From Angustibacter sp049994355 (lineage in GTDB: Bacteria; Actinomycetota; Actinomycetes; Actinomycetales; Angustibacteraceae), in assembly GCF_049994355.1 (NCBI RefSeq), contig NZ_CP188257.1, positions 1,674,001-1,738,000 on the forward strand: a stretch of DNA of 64,000 nucleotides, given 5' to 3'. Positions 49,892 to 59,106 of this stretch are shown here, one piece after another. Numbering within the stretch: position 1 is the stretch's first letter; each line of letters begins with the position of its first letter. The notes below the pieces were generated by a model, which saw nothing but the letters and a program-made list of their open reading frames with translations, had not been told where the DNA came from and ran no database searches. The position numbers were made by a program, and so were the translations under genes.

Positions 49892-51679
49892 ATGACGCAC
49901 GAGACCACTGAGCGCTGGGCGACCACGCCGCAGCAGCCGTCGGTGATGCCGGTCCACAAGTACCGGCCCTACTACGAGACCTTCACGGTCGAGCTGCCCG
50001 ACCGCACCTGGCCGGACAAGACGGTCGACCACGCCCCCCGCTGGTGCGCGGTCGACCTGCGTGACGGCAACCAGGCGCTGATCGACCCGATGAGCCCGGC
50101 CCGCAAGCTGGCGATGTTCCAGCTGCTGGTGCGCATGGGCTACAAGGAGATCGAGGTCGGCTTCCCCAGCGCCAGCCAGACCGACTTCGACTTCGTCCGC
50201 CAGCTGGTCGAGGGTGAGTACATCCCCGACGACGTGATGATCCAGGTGCTGACCCAGTGCCGCGAGCACCTGATCGAGCGCACCTTCGAGTCCCTGGTCG
50301 GCGCTAAGCAGGCCATCGTGCACTTCTACAACTCGACGTCGACCCTGCAGCGCCGGGTCGTCTTCGGTCTGGACCGCGACGGCATCACCGACATCGCCAC
50401 CCAGGGCGCCAGCCTGGCCAAGAAGTACGCCGAGATGATCACCCCAGACACGGAGATCCACTACGAGTACTCGCCGGAGTCCTACACCGGTACCGAGCTG
50501 GAGTACGCGGTCGAGGTGTGCGGCAAGGTCATCGACGTCATCGACCCGACGCCGGACCGCCCGCTGATCATCAACCTGCCGGCCACCGTCGAGATGGCCT
50601 CCCCGAACGTCTACGCCGACTCGATCGAGTGGATGAACCGGCATCTGCCGCGCCGCGACAGCGTCGTGCTGAGCCTGCACCCGCACAACGACCGGGGCAC
50701 CGGCGTCGCGGCCGCCGAGCTCGCCTACCTGGCCGGCGCCGACCGCATCGAGGGCTGCCTGTTCGGCAACGGCGAGCGCACCGGCAACGTCTGCCTGGTC
50801 ACCCTCGGGCTCAACCTGTTCAGCCAGGGCATCGACCCCCAGATCGACTTCGGCGACATCGACGACGTGCGCCGCACCGTCGAGTACTGCAACCAGCTGC
50901 CGGTGCCGGAGCGGCATCCGTACGGCGGCGACCTGGTCTACACCGCGTTCTCCGGCTCGCACCAAGACGCCATCAAGAAGGGCCTGGAGGCGCTCGAGAA
51001 GGACGCCGCGGAGCAGGGCCTGGACGTCGACGAGCTCGTCTGGGCCGTGCCGTACCTACCCATCGACCCGAAGGACGTCGGCCGCACCTACGAGGCCGTG
51101 ATCCGGGTGAACAGCCAGTCCGGCAAGGGTGGCGTCGCCTACCTGCTGAAGTCCGAGCACCAGCTGGACCTGCCGAGACGACTGCAGATCGAGTTCAGCG
51201 GAGTCGTCCAGCGGCACACCGACGACGAGGGTGGCGAGGTGTCCGCGGCCGCGCTGTGGACCGCGTTCAGCAACGAGTACCTCCCGCTGCCCGACCGCCC
51301 CTGGGGGCGGTTCACGCTGCGCGGCACGAGGCTCTCGACGTCCCAGGACGGTCTGGACCAGCTCGCCGTCGAGCTGGCCGACGGCGGCGAGGTCGTGTCC
51401 CTGCAGGGGCAGGGCAACGGCCCGATCGCCGCGTTCACCCAGGCGCTGGCCGACCGCGGCGTCGACGTCCGGGTGCTGGACTACCACGAGCACGCCATGA
51501 GCGCGGGCGGCGACGCCACCGCTGCCGCCTACGTCGAGTGCGCGATCGAGGGGCGCGTTCTGTGGGGCGTCGGCATCGACGCGAACATCGTCACCGCCTC
51601 GCTCAAGGCGGTCGTGTCAGCCGTGAACCGCTGGGTGCGCGACAGCGCCGACGCCGGTCAGGACGACGCGCCCGCCTAG
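49892..51679 (+). CDS. leuA: 2-isopropylmalate synthase
   Basis: A 595-residue enzyme that condenses acetyl-CoA and 2-ketoisovalerate in leucine synthesis. The TIM-barrel domain starts APRWCAVDLRDGNQALIDPM and carries SLHPHNDRGTGVAAAELAYLAGADRIEGCLFGNGERTGNV with the metal ligand His residues. The C-terminal LeuA allosteric domain, where leucine inhibits, ends ASLKAVVSAVNRW. This is the long actinobacterial type. The ATG was chosen over an upstream GTG. Expression is probably attenuated by the leader. Confidence 0.95.
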   Translation: MTHETTERWATTPQQPSVMPVHKYRPYYETFTVELPDRTWPDKTVDHAPRWCAVDLRDGNQALIDPMSPARKLAMFQLLVRMGYKEIEVGFPSASQTDFDFVRQLVEGEYIPDDVMIQVLTQCREHLIERTFESLVGAKQAIVHFYNSTSTLQRRVVFGLDRDGITDIATQGASLAKKYAEMITPDTEIHYEYSPESYTGTELEYAVEVCGKVIDVIDPTPDRPLIINLPATVEMASPNVYADSIEWMNRHLPRRDSVVLSLHPHNDRGTGVAAAELAYLAGADRIEGCLFGNGERTGNVCLVTLGLNLFSQGIDPQIDFGDIDDVRRTVEYCNQLPVPERHPYGGDLVYTAFSGSHQDAIKKGLEALEKDAAEQGLDVDELVWAVPYLPIDPKDVGRTYEAVIRVNSQSGKGGVAYLLKSEHQLDLPRRLQIEFSGVVQRHTDDEGGEVSAAALWTAFSNEYLPLPDRPWGRFTLRGTRLSTSQDGLDQLAVELADGGEVVSLQGQGNGPIAAFTQALADRGVDVRVLDYHEHAMSAGGDATAAAYVECAIEGRVLWGVGIDANIVTASLKAVVSAVNRWVRDSADAGQDDAPA

Positions 51680-51763
51680 TTCCGCAGATGCCCGGCGATC
51701 CGCGTCCGCAACCGGCAGACTGAGCACACCGGGGGCAACCGGGCAGGTCGAGGCAGGCGGGCG

Positions 51764-53353
51764 GTGGGTTCGGTAGACGGCGTCGTTGTGGTGTGCAGCG
51801 AGTTCGGTCCGCTCGACCTGTTGTCCGACTGGGCCCATGAGTTCTACCTGGACGGGTTCTCCGAACGCGCCGTGCAGGCTGCGCGCGAGGCGATCCCGGT
51901 CGCCCGCGGCGCCGGCGACCTGCGCACCCTGCGGTTCCTGCACTACACGTGCGGCGTGGCGTTGATCGAGCAGCGTCGCTGGGACGACGCGATCGTGGCG
52001 GCGCACGACCTGCTGTCGGTGGTCGAGCCGTGGGACTCGGCCTGGCGGGCCAAGGCACTGTCGCTGCTCGGCGACGCCGGCCTGCGGCTGGGACGGGCGT
52101 CGGCGGCCGTCGACGCGCTGGCCGAGGCGTTCAGCCTCGTCGAGCACGACCCGCCGAAGGTCTACAACCAGCTCAGCGCGACCATGGCCGTCGCGGCCAC
52201 CCTGAGCCACGCCCAGCTGTTCACCCCGGCAGACGACCTGTTCCGGCTGTGCCTGTCGTCTCCGGCGGTGCGGGGGCCGCTGGCGGCGACCCGGATCGCC
52301 AAGGTGCTGGTGCTGCAGGAGTACTCCGTGCTGCACGCCACCTGGGGCACCGCACTGCTGCTGGACGGTCGCGACGGGCAGGCGTACCAGCACTTCGTCC
52401 GCAGCGCCGAGGTGGCGCTGCAGATGATGCAGATGACCGCCGGCAGTGACGACGAGATGCACGCCCGGGCCGAGCTGGTCGAGGGATACGCACAGCTGCA
52501 GCTGGGCGAGACCGAGCTCGCCGAGGTGCGGCTCATGCAGGCCGCCGCGCGGTTCGAGATGCGGCCGGAGCTGCCGGAGGTGCAGATCAGCTGCCTCGGT
52601 CGGGCGCTCTGCCTGCTCGAGCGAGGGCGGTACGACCCGGCCCGCGACGTGCTCCGTGAGGTGCTGGACAGCGTCCGGGTGGCCGACCGGGTGGTCTGGG
52701 AGCTGGCCACCCTGGCGACCATGGCCGAGGTCGAGGTGGCCGAGCACGGCGAGCACCCGTCCACCCAGTACTACGCGCAGAGCACACAGGTCGCGGCCCA
52801 GCGGCTGTGGATCGAGCGGGAGAGCCGCTTCTTCGCGATGCGTGACCGGATCAGCCTGCGTGCGCTGGCCGCCGAGGCCTCCCAGCTCGGTCGCGACGCG
52901 ATGATCGACCCGCTCACCGGGCTGGGCAACCGCCGGATGCTGGACGTCGGGATCGCCCAGTCCCTCGGTGGTGCGGCGCTGTTCGTGGACATCGACCTGT
53001 TCAAGGTCGTCAACGACCGCTTCTCGCACTCGGTGGGTGACGAGGTGCTGCGCCGGATCGCGGACATCCTGCGCGCGCACTGCCGTTCTCACGACGTCGT
53101 CGTCCGGTTCGGCGGTGACGAGTTCGTGGTGCTGCTGCCGGCCACGGCCGCGGTGGAGGCGGCCGCGGTCGGGGAGCGGGTGCGCGCCGCGGTGTACCGC
53201 GAGCACTGGGAGGACCTGCGTCCCGGCCTCGCCGTCAGCGTCTCGGTGGGCGTTGCCGCGTCGGAGGCGTCCACCGACCGGGTCCTGAAGGACGCGGACG
53301 CCGCCCTGTACGCGGCCAAGGAGTCCGGCCGCAACCGGGTCGCCGTGTACTGA
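51764..53353 (+). CDS. Diguanylate cyclase with TPR-like sensor region
   Basis: A 529-residue protein. The first about 340 residues are alpha-helical repeats of TPR type (FSERAVQAAREAIPVARGAG, RWDDAIVAAHDLLSVV, LERGRYDPARDVLREVL). The C-terminal GGDEF domain has DPLTGLGNRRMLD, a VDIDLFKVVNDRFSH metal loop and an intact RFGGDEF active site. It should make c-di-GMP from GTP. No membrane segment is visible. A GTG at 51788, 8 bases after a TAGACG -10-like motif, is an alternative start. Confidence 0.9.
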   Translation: MGSVDGVVVVCSEFGPLDLLSDWAHEFYLDGFSERAVQAAREAIPVARGAGDLRTLRFLHYTCGVALIEQRRWDDAIVAAHDLLSVVEPWDSAWRAKALSLLGDAGLRLGRASAAVDALAEAFSLVEHDPPKVYNQLSATMAVAATLSHAQLFTPADDLFRLCLSSPAVRGPLAATRIAKVLVLQEYSVLHATWGTALLLDGRDGQAYQHFVRSAEVALQMMQMTAGSDDEMHARAELVEGYAQLQLGETELAEVRLMQAAARFEMRPELPEVQISCLGRALCLLERGRYDPARDVLREVLDSVRVADRVVWELATLATMAEVEVAEHGEHPSTQYYAQSTQVAAQRLWIERESRFFAMRDRISLRALAAEASQLGRDAMIDPLTGLGNRRMLDVGIAQSLGGAALFVDIDLFKVVNDRFSHSVGDEVLRRIADILRAHCRSHDVVVRFGGDEFVVLLPATAAVEAAAVGERVRAAVYREHWEDLRPGLAVSVSVGVAASEASTDRVLKDADAALYAAKESGRNRVAVY

Positions 53354-53412
53354 GGCCCACCCGGCTGCGTGGCGGCGCCGGACTTGTCGGTGCGGCGTAG
53401 CACAATCATCCG

Positions 53413-54141
53413 GTGAGCCTGTACCGCGACGAGGCGATCGTCCTGCGCACCCACTCCCTGGGCGAGGCCGATCGGATCGTCACGCTGCTCACCCGCGAGC
53501 GGGGCAAGGTGCGCGCGGTGGCCAAGGGGGTCCGGCGCACCCGCAGCCGGTTCGGCGCCCGGCTCGAGCCGTTCATGATGACCGACGTACAGCTCTACCA
53601 GGGCCGCAATCTCGACACGGTGACCCAGGCCGAGACCATCGCGCCCTACGGCGAGCGGCTCGTCGCCGACTACCCGAGCTACACGGCGGGCTCGGCGATG
53701 CTGGAGACGGCCGACCGGCTGACCGAGGAGCGCGAGCCGGCGGTGCAGCAGTTCCTGCTGCTGGCCGGCGGGCTGCGCACGCTGGCCGAGCGGTCGCACG
53801 ATCCGTCGCTTGTGCTCGACGCCTATCTGCTGCGCTCGCTGTCGGTGGCCGGGTGGGCGCCGTCGTTCGTCGACTGCTCGCGATGCGGGGCTCCGGGCCC
53901 CCATCGGGCGTTCGCCGTCGCTTCCGGCGGCTCGGTCTGCCCGACCTGCCGTCCGGCTGGATCGGTCGCGCCGGCGCTGGCCACGCTCGAGCTGCTCGCT
54001 GCCCTGCTGGCTGGCGACTGGGAGGTCGCGGACGCCAGCGACCCGCGGCACCGCCGCGAGGGCAGCGGCCTGGTGGCGGCCTACCTGCAGTGGCACCTCG
54101 AGCGCGGCGTCCGTTCGCTGCGGCTCGTGGAGCGGGCGTGA
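53413..54141 (+). CDS. recO: DNA repair protein RecO
   Basis: A 242-residue recombination mediator that loads RecA on gapped DNA with RecR. The OB-fold N-terminus has YRDEAIVLRTHSLGEADRIVTLLTRERGK, and the C-terminal helical domain includes a zinc site (CSRC and CPTC). The start is GTG. It overlaps uppS. Confidence 0.93.
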   Translation: MSLYRDEAIVLRTHSLGEADRIVTLLTRERGKVRAVAKGVRRTRSRFGARLEPFMMTDVQLYQGRNLDTVTQAETIAPYGERLVADYPSYTAGSAMLETADRLTEEREPAVQQFLLLAGGLRTLAERSHDPSLVLDAYLLRSLSVAGWAPSFVDCSRCGAPGPHRAFAVASGGSVCPTCRPAGSVAPALATLELLAALLAGDWEVADASDPRHRREGSGLVAAYLQWHLERGVRSLRLVERA

Positions 54142-54968
54142 GGGCGCGCCGGGCGGACCGGCGGGCGTCGTCCGCCGTCCGAGCGGAGCCGGTGCCGCCA
54201 CCGGCGCACCACTCGGGGGCCCGGCCGCCCGGCCTACCGGCCGAGCTGGTGCCCAAGCACGTCGCCGTCGTGATGGACGGCAACGGACGGTGGGCCAACG
54301 CCCGCGGTCTGCCCCGCACCGAGGGTCACGCCCGCGGTGAGGCCGTGCTGCTGGACGTCGTCGCCGGCGCGATCGAGGTCGGCGTGACCCACCTGTCGGC
54401 GTACGCCTTCTCCACCGAGAACTGGCGTCGCTCGCCGGACGAGGTGCGGTACCTGATGGGCTTCAACCGCGACGTGATCCGTCGCCGCCGTGACGAGATG
54501 CACGCCTGGGGGGTGCGGGTCCGGTGGGCCGGACGGCGACCTCGGTTGTGGCGCAGCGTGATCCGCGAGCTCGAGGCGGCCGAGGAGCTGACCCGCGACA
54601 ACACCGTGCTGACCCTGACGATGTGCGTGAACTACGGCGGACGGGCCGAGATCGCGGACGCCGCGCGGGCCCTGGCGCTGGACGTGCAGGCCGGTCGGGT
54701 GTCGGCCGACCGCATCGACGAGAAGGTGCTGGCCCGCTACCTGGACGAGCCGACGATGCCGGACGTCGACCTGTTCTGGCGCTCGTCGGGCGAGCAGCGG
54801 ACGTCGAACTTCCTGCTCTGGCAGTCGGCCTACGCCGAGATGGTGTTCGACGACGTGCTGTGGCCGGACGTCGACCGGCTGGACCTGTGGCGGGCCATCG
54901 AGACCTACGCCAGCCGCGAGCGCCGCTACGGTGGTGCGGTCGACGTCCCTGACCCCCCTGCGCTGTAA
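54138..54968 (+). CDS. uppS: Isoprenyl transferase (undecaprenyl diphosphate synthase family)
   Basis: A 276-residue cis-prenyltransferase for the polyprenyl phosphate carrier of cell-wall synthesis. Catalytic motif HVAVVMDGNGRWAN (the Asp of DGN binds Mg), then LSAYAFSTENWRRS and the C-terminal RSSGEQRTSNFLLWQSAYAE. An N-terminal extension of about 40 residues is Arg/Pro/Ala-rich. The GTG start overlaps the recO stop (GTGA); the recO-uppS pair is conserved. Confidence 0.93.
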   Translation: MRARRADRRASSAVRAEPVPPPAHHSGARPPGLPAELVPKHVAVVMDGNGRWANARGLPRTEGHARGEAVLLDVVAGAIEVGVTHLSAYAFSTENWRRSPDEVRYLMGFNRDVIRRRRDEMHAWGVRVRWAGRRPRLWRSVIRELEAAEELTRDNTVLTLTMCVNYGGRAEIADAARALALDVQAGRVSADRIDEKVLARYLDEPTMPDVDLFWRSSGEQRTSNFLLWQSAYAEMVFDDVLWPDVDRLDLWRAIETYASRERRYGGAVDVPDPPAL

Positions 54969-54998
54969 GGGATTCGCGCCAAGGCGTGGGCTGGCGGG

Positions 54999-55388
54999 TC
55001 AGTGGCGGTTGCAGGTGCCAAACAGCTCCAGGGTGTGGCTGATGTCGCGGAACCCATGCTGGCCGGCGACGGCGTCGGCCCACTGCTCGACGGCCGGACC
55101 CTCGACCTCGACGGTCCGACCGCACTCGCGGCAGACCAGGTGGTGGTGATGCGAGCCGGAGCGGCACCGCCGGTAGACGACCTCACCGTCGTCGGTGCGC
55201 AGGGCGTCCACGCCCTCGTCCTCGACCATTCCCTGCAGCGCGCGGTAGACGGTGGCCAGCCCGATGGTGCTGCCCTGCTCGCGCAGCCCCGCGTAGATCT
55301 GCTGGGCGCTGACGAACGTGGTGCCGTCCGCGAGGTAGGACTCCACCGCCTCACGCTGTTTGGTGGCCCGTCGGGTCGTGCTGGTCAT
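54999..55388 (-). CDS. zur: Fur-family regulator, probably Zur
   Basis: A 129-residue repressor. The winged-helix N-terminus contains FVSAQQIYAGLREQGSTIGLATVYRAL. The regulatory metal site includes the HHHHLVCRECG cluster. It is the last gene of the zinc transporter operon and overlaps the permease by four bases. Two Zur-type boxes lie at the operon's promoter, so it most likely represses znuACB when zinc is sufficient. Metal specificity is inferred from context. Confidence 0.88.
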   Translation of the reverse strand: MTSTTRRATKQREAVESYLADGTTFVSAQQIYAGLREQGSTIGLATVYRALQGMVEDEGVDALRTDDGEVVYRRCRSGSHHHHLVCRECGRTVEVEGPAVEQWADAVAGQHGFRDISHTLELFGTCNRH

Positions 55389-56464
55389 CGCTCGGCCTCC
55401 TGTGGCTGGGCTCCGGGTGCCGCGTCGTGGTCGTGCGGATGGTCGTGCGGATGGTCGTGCGGATGGTCGTGCGGATGGTCGTGCGCGAGGTTGTTGCCGT
55501 GCTCGTCGTAGTGCCCGCCGTGCGCTGCGTGCAGGTGCCCGCCGTGGAGGTAGTCCACGTGCCCGTCGTGCAGGACGGCGGGGTGACCGCAGTTCTCGCC
55601 GTGCTCGTGGGCGTGCTGTCCCTCAGCGACCCGGTGCCGACGTCCGGCCCAGCGTTCGCGCAGCCCGACCGCCACGGCGGTGAAGGCGAAGACCGTCACG
55701 GCCAGGACCACGATCGTGGCTCCCGACGGCGTGCTGGTGTAGAAGCTCGCGCTGATCCCGCACAGGCTGACCGCGACGCCCACCACGACCGCCAGCAGCA
55801 GGCTGGTGCGGAAGCTGCGGCAGACCAGCTGGGCGACAGCGTTCGGCACGATCATCAGCGCGCTGATCAGCAGCAGTCCGACCACCCGCATCGACACCAC
55901 CACGGTCACCGCGGTCAAGATGGCCAGCACCATGTTCAGCCCGAGCACCGGCAGGCCGACGGCCCGCGCGTACTCGGGGTCGTTGGCCACCGCGAACAGC
56001 CGCGGCGCCAGTACGGCGGTCACCACCAGGACCACCGTCGCCAGAGCGGCGAACGTCACCACGTCGCGTGGGCTGGTGGTGGTGATGGCGCCGAAGAGGT
56101 AGGCGTTGAGGTTGGCTGGTGTGCCCTGTGGCGAGCGGGAGATCAGCGCGACGCCGAGCGCGATCCCGCCGTAGAACATCACGGCGAGGGCGACGTCCCC
56201 GCTGGTGCGTCCGCGTGCCCGGATCAGCTCGATCGCCACCGCGGCCGCGACCGCGGCCACCAGTGCCGTCCAGACCGGTGCCCGGCCGCTGACCACGCCG
56301 ATCGCGACGCCGGCCAGTGCGACGTGCCCCATGCCGTCGCCGATCAGCGCGAGCCGGCGCTGAACCAGGAAGATCCCGACCACAGGCGCGGCCAGCCCGA
56401 CCAGCAGGCCAGCCAGCAGGGCGCGCCGCATGAAGTCGTACTGCAGCAGCTCCAGGACAGCCAT
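55385..56464 (-). CDS. znuB: Zinc ABC transporter permease with histidine-rich tail
   Basis: A 359-residue ABC-3 permease. The membrane domain covers about residues 1-275 with eight or more helices (LIGDGMGHVALAGVAIGVVSG, SALMIVPNAVAQLVCRSF). The last about 85 residues form a soluble tail with dense His/Asp repeats, including several DHPH units coded by a 12-bp tandem repeat. It could chelate Zn at the cytoplasmic mouth. The start ATG overlaps the ATPase stop; an in-frame GTG lies one codon upstream. Confidence 0.92.
   Translation of the reverse strand: MAVLELLQYDFMRRALLAGLLVGLAAPVVGIFLVQRRLALIGDGMGHVALAGVAIGVVSGRAPVWTALVAAVAAAVAIELIRARGRTSGDVALAVMFYGGIALGVALISRSPQGTPANLNAYLFGAITTTSPRDVVTFAALATVVLVVTAVLAPRLFAVANDPEYARAVGLPVLGLNMVLAILTAVTVVVSMRVVGLLLISALMIVPNAVAQLVCRSFRTSLLLAVVVGVAVSLCGISASFYTSTPSGATIVVLAVTVFAFTAVAVGLRERWAGRRHRVAEGQHAHEHGENCGHPAVLHDGHVDYLHGGHLHAAHGGHYDEHGNNLAHDHPHDHPHDHPHDHPHDHDAAPGAQPQEAER
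55429..55484. repeat. 12-bp tandem repeat coding the His tail
   Basis: Four full copies and one partial copy of GGTCGTGCGGAT (plus strand) encode alternating His-Pro-His-Asp on the minus strand. Twelve is divisible by three, so copy number changes only the tail length. Confidence 0.9.
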
Positions 56465-57255
56465 CACGCACCGCCCAGGGGGTGCTCGATCCAGGCCGAC
56501 GGGTGACGCGGGTCGTCGGCGTGCGGGTCGGGCAGGTGGTGGTGGTCAGCCGAGTGCGGTGCGTGCGGCACGGGGCTCGGCGGGGGACCGTCGTAGGTGA
56601 TCCGGCCGTCCGAGACGACGACGGCCCGGGTCAGGGTGTCGGCCAGCGGCCCGACCTCGTGCGTCACGATGATCATCGGCACGCCCCGGGTGGCGAGCTG
56701 GCGGATGGTGTCGGCCAGGGCCTGCTGGCTGACCTGGTCGACCCCAGCGGTGGGCTCGTCCATCACCAGGACGCCGGGCTCGGCGGCCAGCGCCCGCGCG
56801 ATCAGCACGCGGCGCTGCTGGCCGCCGGACAGCTCGGCGATGTTGGTGTCGGCGAAACCGCCCAGCCGGACGGCGTCGATGGCCTCCGTGACCACCGCTC
56901 GGTCGACCGCGCCGAGCCGGCCGAACAGGCCGAGTCGGGGCAGGCGTCCGGACGAGACGACCTCGCGGACCGTCGAGGCGATGGCCCCGCCGACGGTGTG
57001 CCGCTGCGGGACGTAGCCGATGGCCGCGCGGTCACGCCGGGTGCGCAGCGGCTTGCCGAGCAGCTCGACCTCGCCGCGCATCACCGTCGCCAGCCCGAGC
57101 AGGCCGCGCACCAGCGTGGTCTTGCCCGAGCCGTTCGCACCGAGGACTGCGACGACCTCGCCGTCGGTGACGGTCAGGTCGGCGTCCCGGACCACCGGGC
57201 GGTCGCCGTACCCGATGGTGACGTCGCGCATCCGGACGACCGGCGTGCTGGTCAT
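56464..57255 (-). CDS. znuC: Zinc ABC transporter ATP-binding protein
   Basis: A 263-residue ATPase with Walker A GANGSGKTTL, signature LSGGQQRRVLIARAL, Walker B VLVMDEPTAGVD and H-loop VTHE. The C-terminal 40 residues are rich in His, Pro and Asp (PHAPHSADHHHLPDPHADD), a second metal-binding tail in this transporter. ATGA overlaps on both sides with the binding-protein and permease genes. Confidence 0.92.
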   Translation of the reverse strand: MTSTPVVRMRDVTIGYGDRPVVRDADLTVTDGEVVAVLGANGSGKTTLVRGLLGLATVMRGEVELLGKPLRTRRDRAAIGYVPQRHTVGGAIASTVREVVSSGRLPRLGLFGRLGAVDRAVVTEAIDAVRLGGFADTNIAELSGGQQRRVLIARALAAEPGVLVMDEPTAGVDQVSQQALADTIRQLATRGVPMIIVTHEVGPLADTLTRAVVVSDGRITYDGPPPSPVPHAPHSADHHHLPDPHADDPRHPSAWIEHPLGGA

Positions 57256-58199
57256 CGGCACGGCTGCCCGTGCCGCAGGCTCGCCAGGTTGGCGCGCATG
57301 ACCTCGAAGTAGCTGGTCCCGGCCGACTGCGCCGTGAGCCCCTCGATCGGGTCGAGGACAGCGGCGGCGGCCCCGGTCTCGCGGGCGACGGTGTCGGCCA
57401 CCGCCGGGCTGACCAGGGTCTCGTAGTAGATGGTGCGCACGTCGTTCGCCTCCACGAAGTCGATGACGTCGGCGAGCTCGCGCGGCTGCGGCTCGGCCTC
57501 GGGGGTCAACCCGGTGATGGGGACCTGCCGCAGGCCGTAGCGCTGGGCGAGGTAGCCGAAGGCGTTGTGGCTGGTCACCAGGTCCGGGTTCGCACACTGG
57601 GACAGACCCTTGCGGTAGTCCGCGTCCAGCGCGTCCAGCTCGGCCCGCAGCGCGGCCAGGTTGGTCGCGAAGTCGGCCGCATCGGCCGGCCTGAGCCTGG
57701 CCATCTCGGCTTCCAGCGCGGCGGCGACGGACGAGAGCCGGGTCGGGTCCAGCCAGAAGTGCGGGTCGGTGCTGCCGGCCTCGTTCCGCTTCGCCTGGCC
57801 CTGCTCGACCGGAGTGAAGGTGAGGTTGAGGTCGGCCGACGGGGCGGCGTCGAACGTGGCGGGTGGTCCGGCCGCGACGATGCCGTCGTCGACCGCGGGC
57901 TGGAAGCCGCTGAGGTAGACGACAAGGTCGGAGTCCTGCAGGTGCGCGACGTCGCGCGGGGTCAGCTCGAGGTCGTGCGGCTCGGCGCCCGGTCGGGTCA
58001 GCGAGGCGACCCGGACGGCGTCCCCGCCGATCCGCTGGGCGATGTACTGCAGCGGGTAGAAACTCGCGGTGACCCGCAGGCGTCCGTCGGCGTCGGAGGA
58101 GTCAGCGGCCGCTTCGCTGCTGCAGCCGGACAGGGCGAGGGCACCGGCCAGGGCCAGCAGGGCGGCGCCTGCGATGGCTCGCGTCCGGCGCTTCGTCAT
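57252..58199 (-). CDS. znuA: Zinc ABC transporter substrate-binding lipoprotein
   Basis: A 315-residue metal-binding lipoprotein. Signal peptide with lipobox LSGC at about residue 28, anchoring the mature protein outside the membrane. The metal ligands are in PHDLEL, TDPHFWLD, TSHNAFGYLA and YYETL. The His/Asp-rich loop typical of many ZnuA proteins is short and almost free of His. I chose the inner ATG because the likely -10 lies about seven bases upstream (leaderless); an ATG three codons earlier is the alternative. Heads znuACB-zur. Confidence 0.88.
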   Translation of the reverse strand: MTKRRTRAIAGAALLALAGALALSGCSSEAAADSSDADGRLRVTASFYPLQYIAQRIGGDAVRVASLTRPGAEPHDLELTPRDVAHLQDSDLVVYLSGFQPAVDDGIVAAGPPATFDAAPSADLNLTFTPVEQGQAKRNEAGSTDPHFWLDPTRLSSVAAALEAEMARLRPADAADFATNLAALRAELDALDADYRKGLSQCANPDLVTSHNAFGYLAQRYGLRQVPITGLTPEAEPQPRELADVIDFVEANDVRTIYYETLVSPAVADTVARETGAAAAVLDPIEGLTAQSAGTSYFEVMRANLASLRHGQPCR

Positions 58200-58235
58200 G
58201 ACAATCATTCTCAGTCGAGATGAGAACGGTTGTCA
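58199..58235. promoter_or_regulatory. Two Zur boxes at the znu promoter
   Basis: TGACAATCATTCTCA (58199-58213) and TGAGAACGGTTGTCA (58221-58235) are 15-bp imperfect palindromes of the actinobacterial Zur type, 22 bp apart. On the minus strand TTGACA lies in the second box and a GAGAAT-like -10 in the first. Bound Zur would cover the whole promoter and the start codon. Confidence 0.75.
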
Positions 58236-58266
58236 ATCTCCCTGGGACGTGACCTTCTCGCGCACC

Positions 58267-58629
58267 TCAGCTCCGGGGGAAGAACTGCACGACGCACAGG
58301 GCCAGCGCGAGCAGCAGCACGGCCAGCCGGCCCAGGCGCTCGCTGGTGGTCAGCCGGGGCCAGCTCAGGTACAGCAGCCAGGCCACGAACAGCGCGACGA
58401 TCCCGGTGCACACGCCGCCGATCACGCCACCCACGAACAGCCCGACCAGCAGCAGGCCGAGCATCGCCAGGAACGGCACCACTCGGGGCAGGGCGGAGAT
58501 CCGGGACAGCACAGGGTGACTGGCCCGGGCCACTGCGGCGCGCAGGTTCGAGTTCGCAGGCGTGCTCGCGGGCGGTCCTGAGGTGGGCACTTCGGCTCCG
58601 TCGGTCGGATGGGTGGGACGACGTGACAT
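58267..58629 (-). CDS. DUF6703-type small membrane protein
   Basis: A 120-residue protein with a disordered N-terminus (about 45 residues, Pro/Ser/Thr-rich) and three predicted transmembrane segments (VVPFLAMLGLLLVGLFVGGV, CTGIVALFVAWLLYL, LAVLLLALALCVVQFF). The pattern fits a widespread actinobacterial membrane family. The GGGAGG directly adjoining the ATG is too close for an ideal ribosome-binding site. Function is unknown. Confidence 0.75.
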   Translation of the reverse strand: MSRRPTHPTDGAEVPTSGPPASTPANSNLRAAVARASHPVLSRISALPRVVPFLAMLGLLLVGLFVGGVIGGVCTGIVALFVAWLLYLSWPRLTTSERLGRLAVLLLALALCVVQFFPRS

Positions 58630-58669
58630 CCTCCCAGGAGCCAGCAACCGTCGTCCGGGGAGGTCAGCC

Positions 58670-59041
58670 GTGCCGCTCGTGGTGGTCACCCGATACCGAG
58701 TCCCGCCCGGTGACGAGCCGGCGTTCCGCGAGCGAGCCCGCGAGGCGCTGGACGCGTTGCGCGCCCAGCCCGGCTGCCGACGCGGTCACGTGGGCCGTTC
58801 GATCGACGACCCGCAGCGCTGGTTGCTGCAGACCGAGTGGGAGAGCACCGGGTCCTACCGACGGGCGCTGTCGTCGTACGACGTGAAGCTGCGAGCGGTG
58901 CCGGTGATGTACCACGCGATCGACGAGCCGACGGCGTACGAGTCGCTGGTGGAGGCCGACGAGAACGGCATGAGCGAGCACGAGAGCGACCGCGATCCCG
59001 GTGCTGGAACCGCATCGCCCGGCCGGCACGGCGACCGGTAG
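58670..59041 (+). CDS. Antibiotic biosynthesis monooxygenase (ABM) domain protein
   Basis: A 123-residue protein. The first about 85 residues form an ABM-type ferredoxin-like fold (LVVVTRYRVPPGDEPAFRERAREAL, GHVGRSIDDPQRWLLQTEWES). The C-terminus is acidic and disordered. ABM proteins may be monooxygenases or heme-degrading enzymes, but key residues cannot be assigned here. The GTG start follows GGGGAGG by about six bases. It lies directly upstream of glyS. Confidence 0.8.
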   Translation: MPLVVVTRYRVPPGDEPAFRERAREALDALRAQPGCRRGHVGRSIDDPQRWLLQTEWESTGSYRRALSSYDVKLRAVPVMYHAIDEPTAYESLVEADENGMSEHESDRDPGAGTASPGRHGDR

Positions 59042-59106
59042 CCTGGCTGATCACCGCGCGCCGCCTGGGAGCGCCGGTCCCCGAACCTCGATGGAGTGAT
59101 CCGCCC

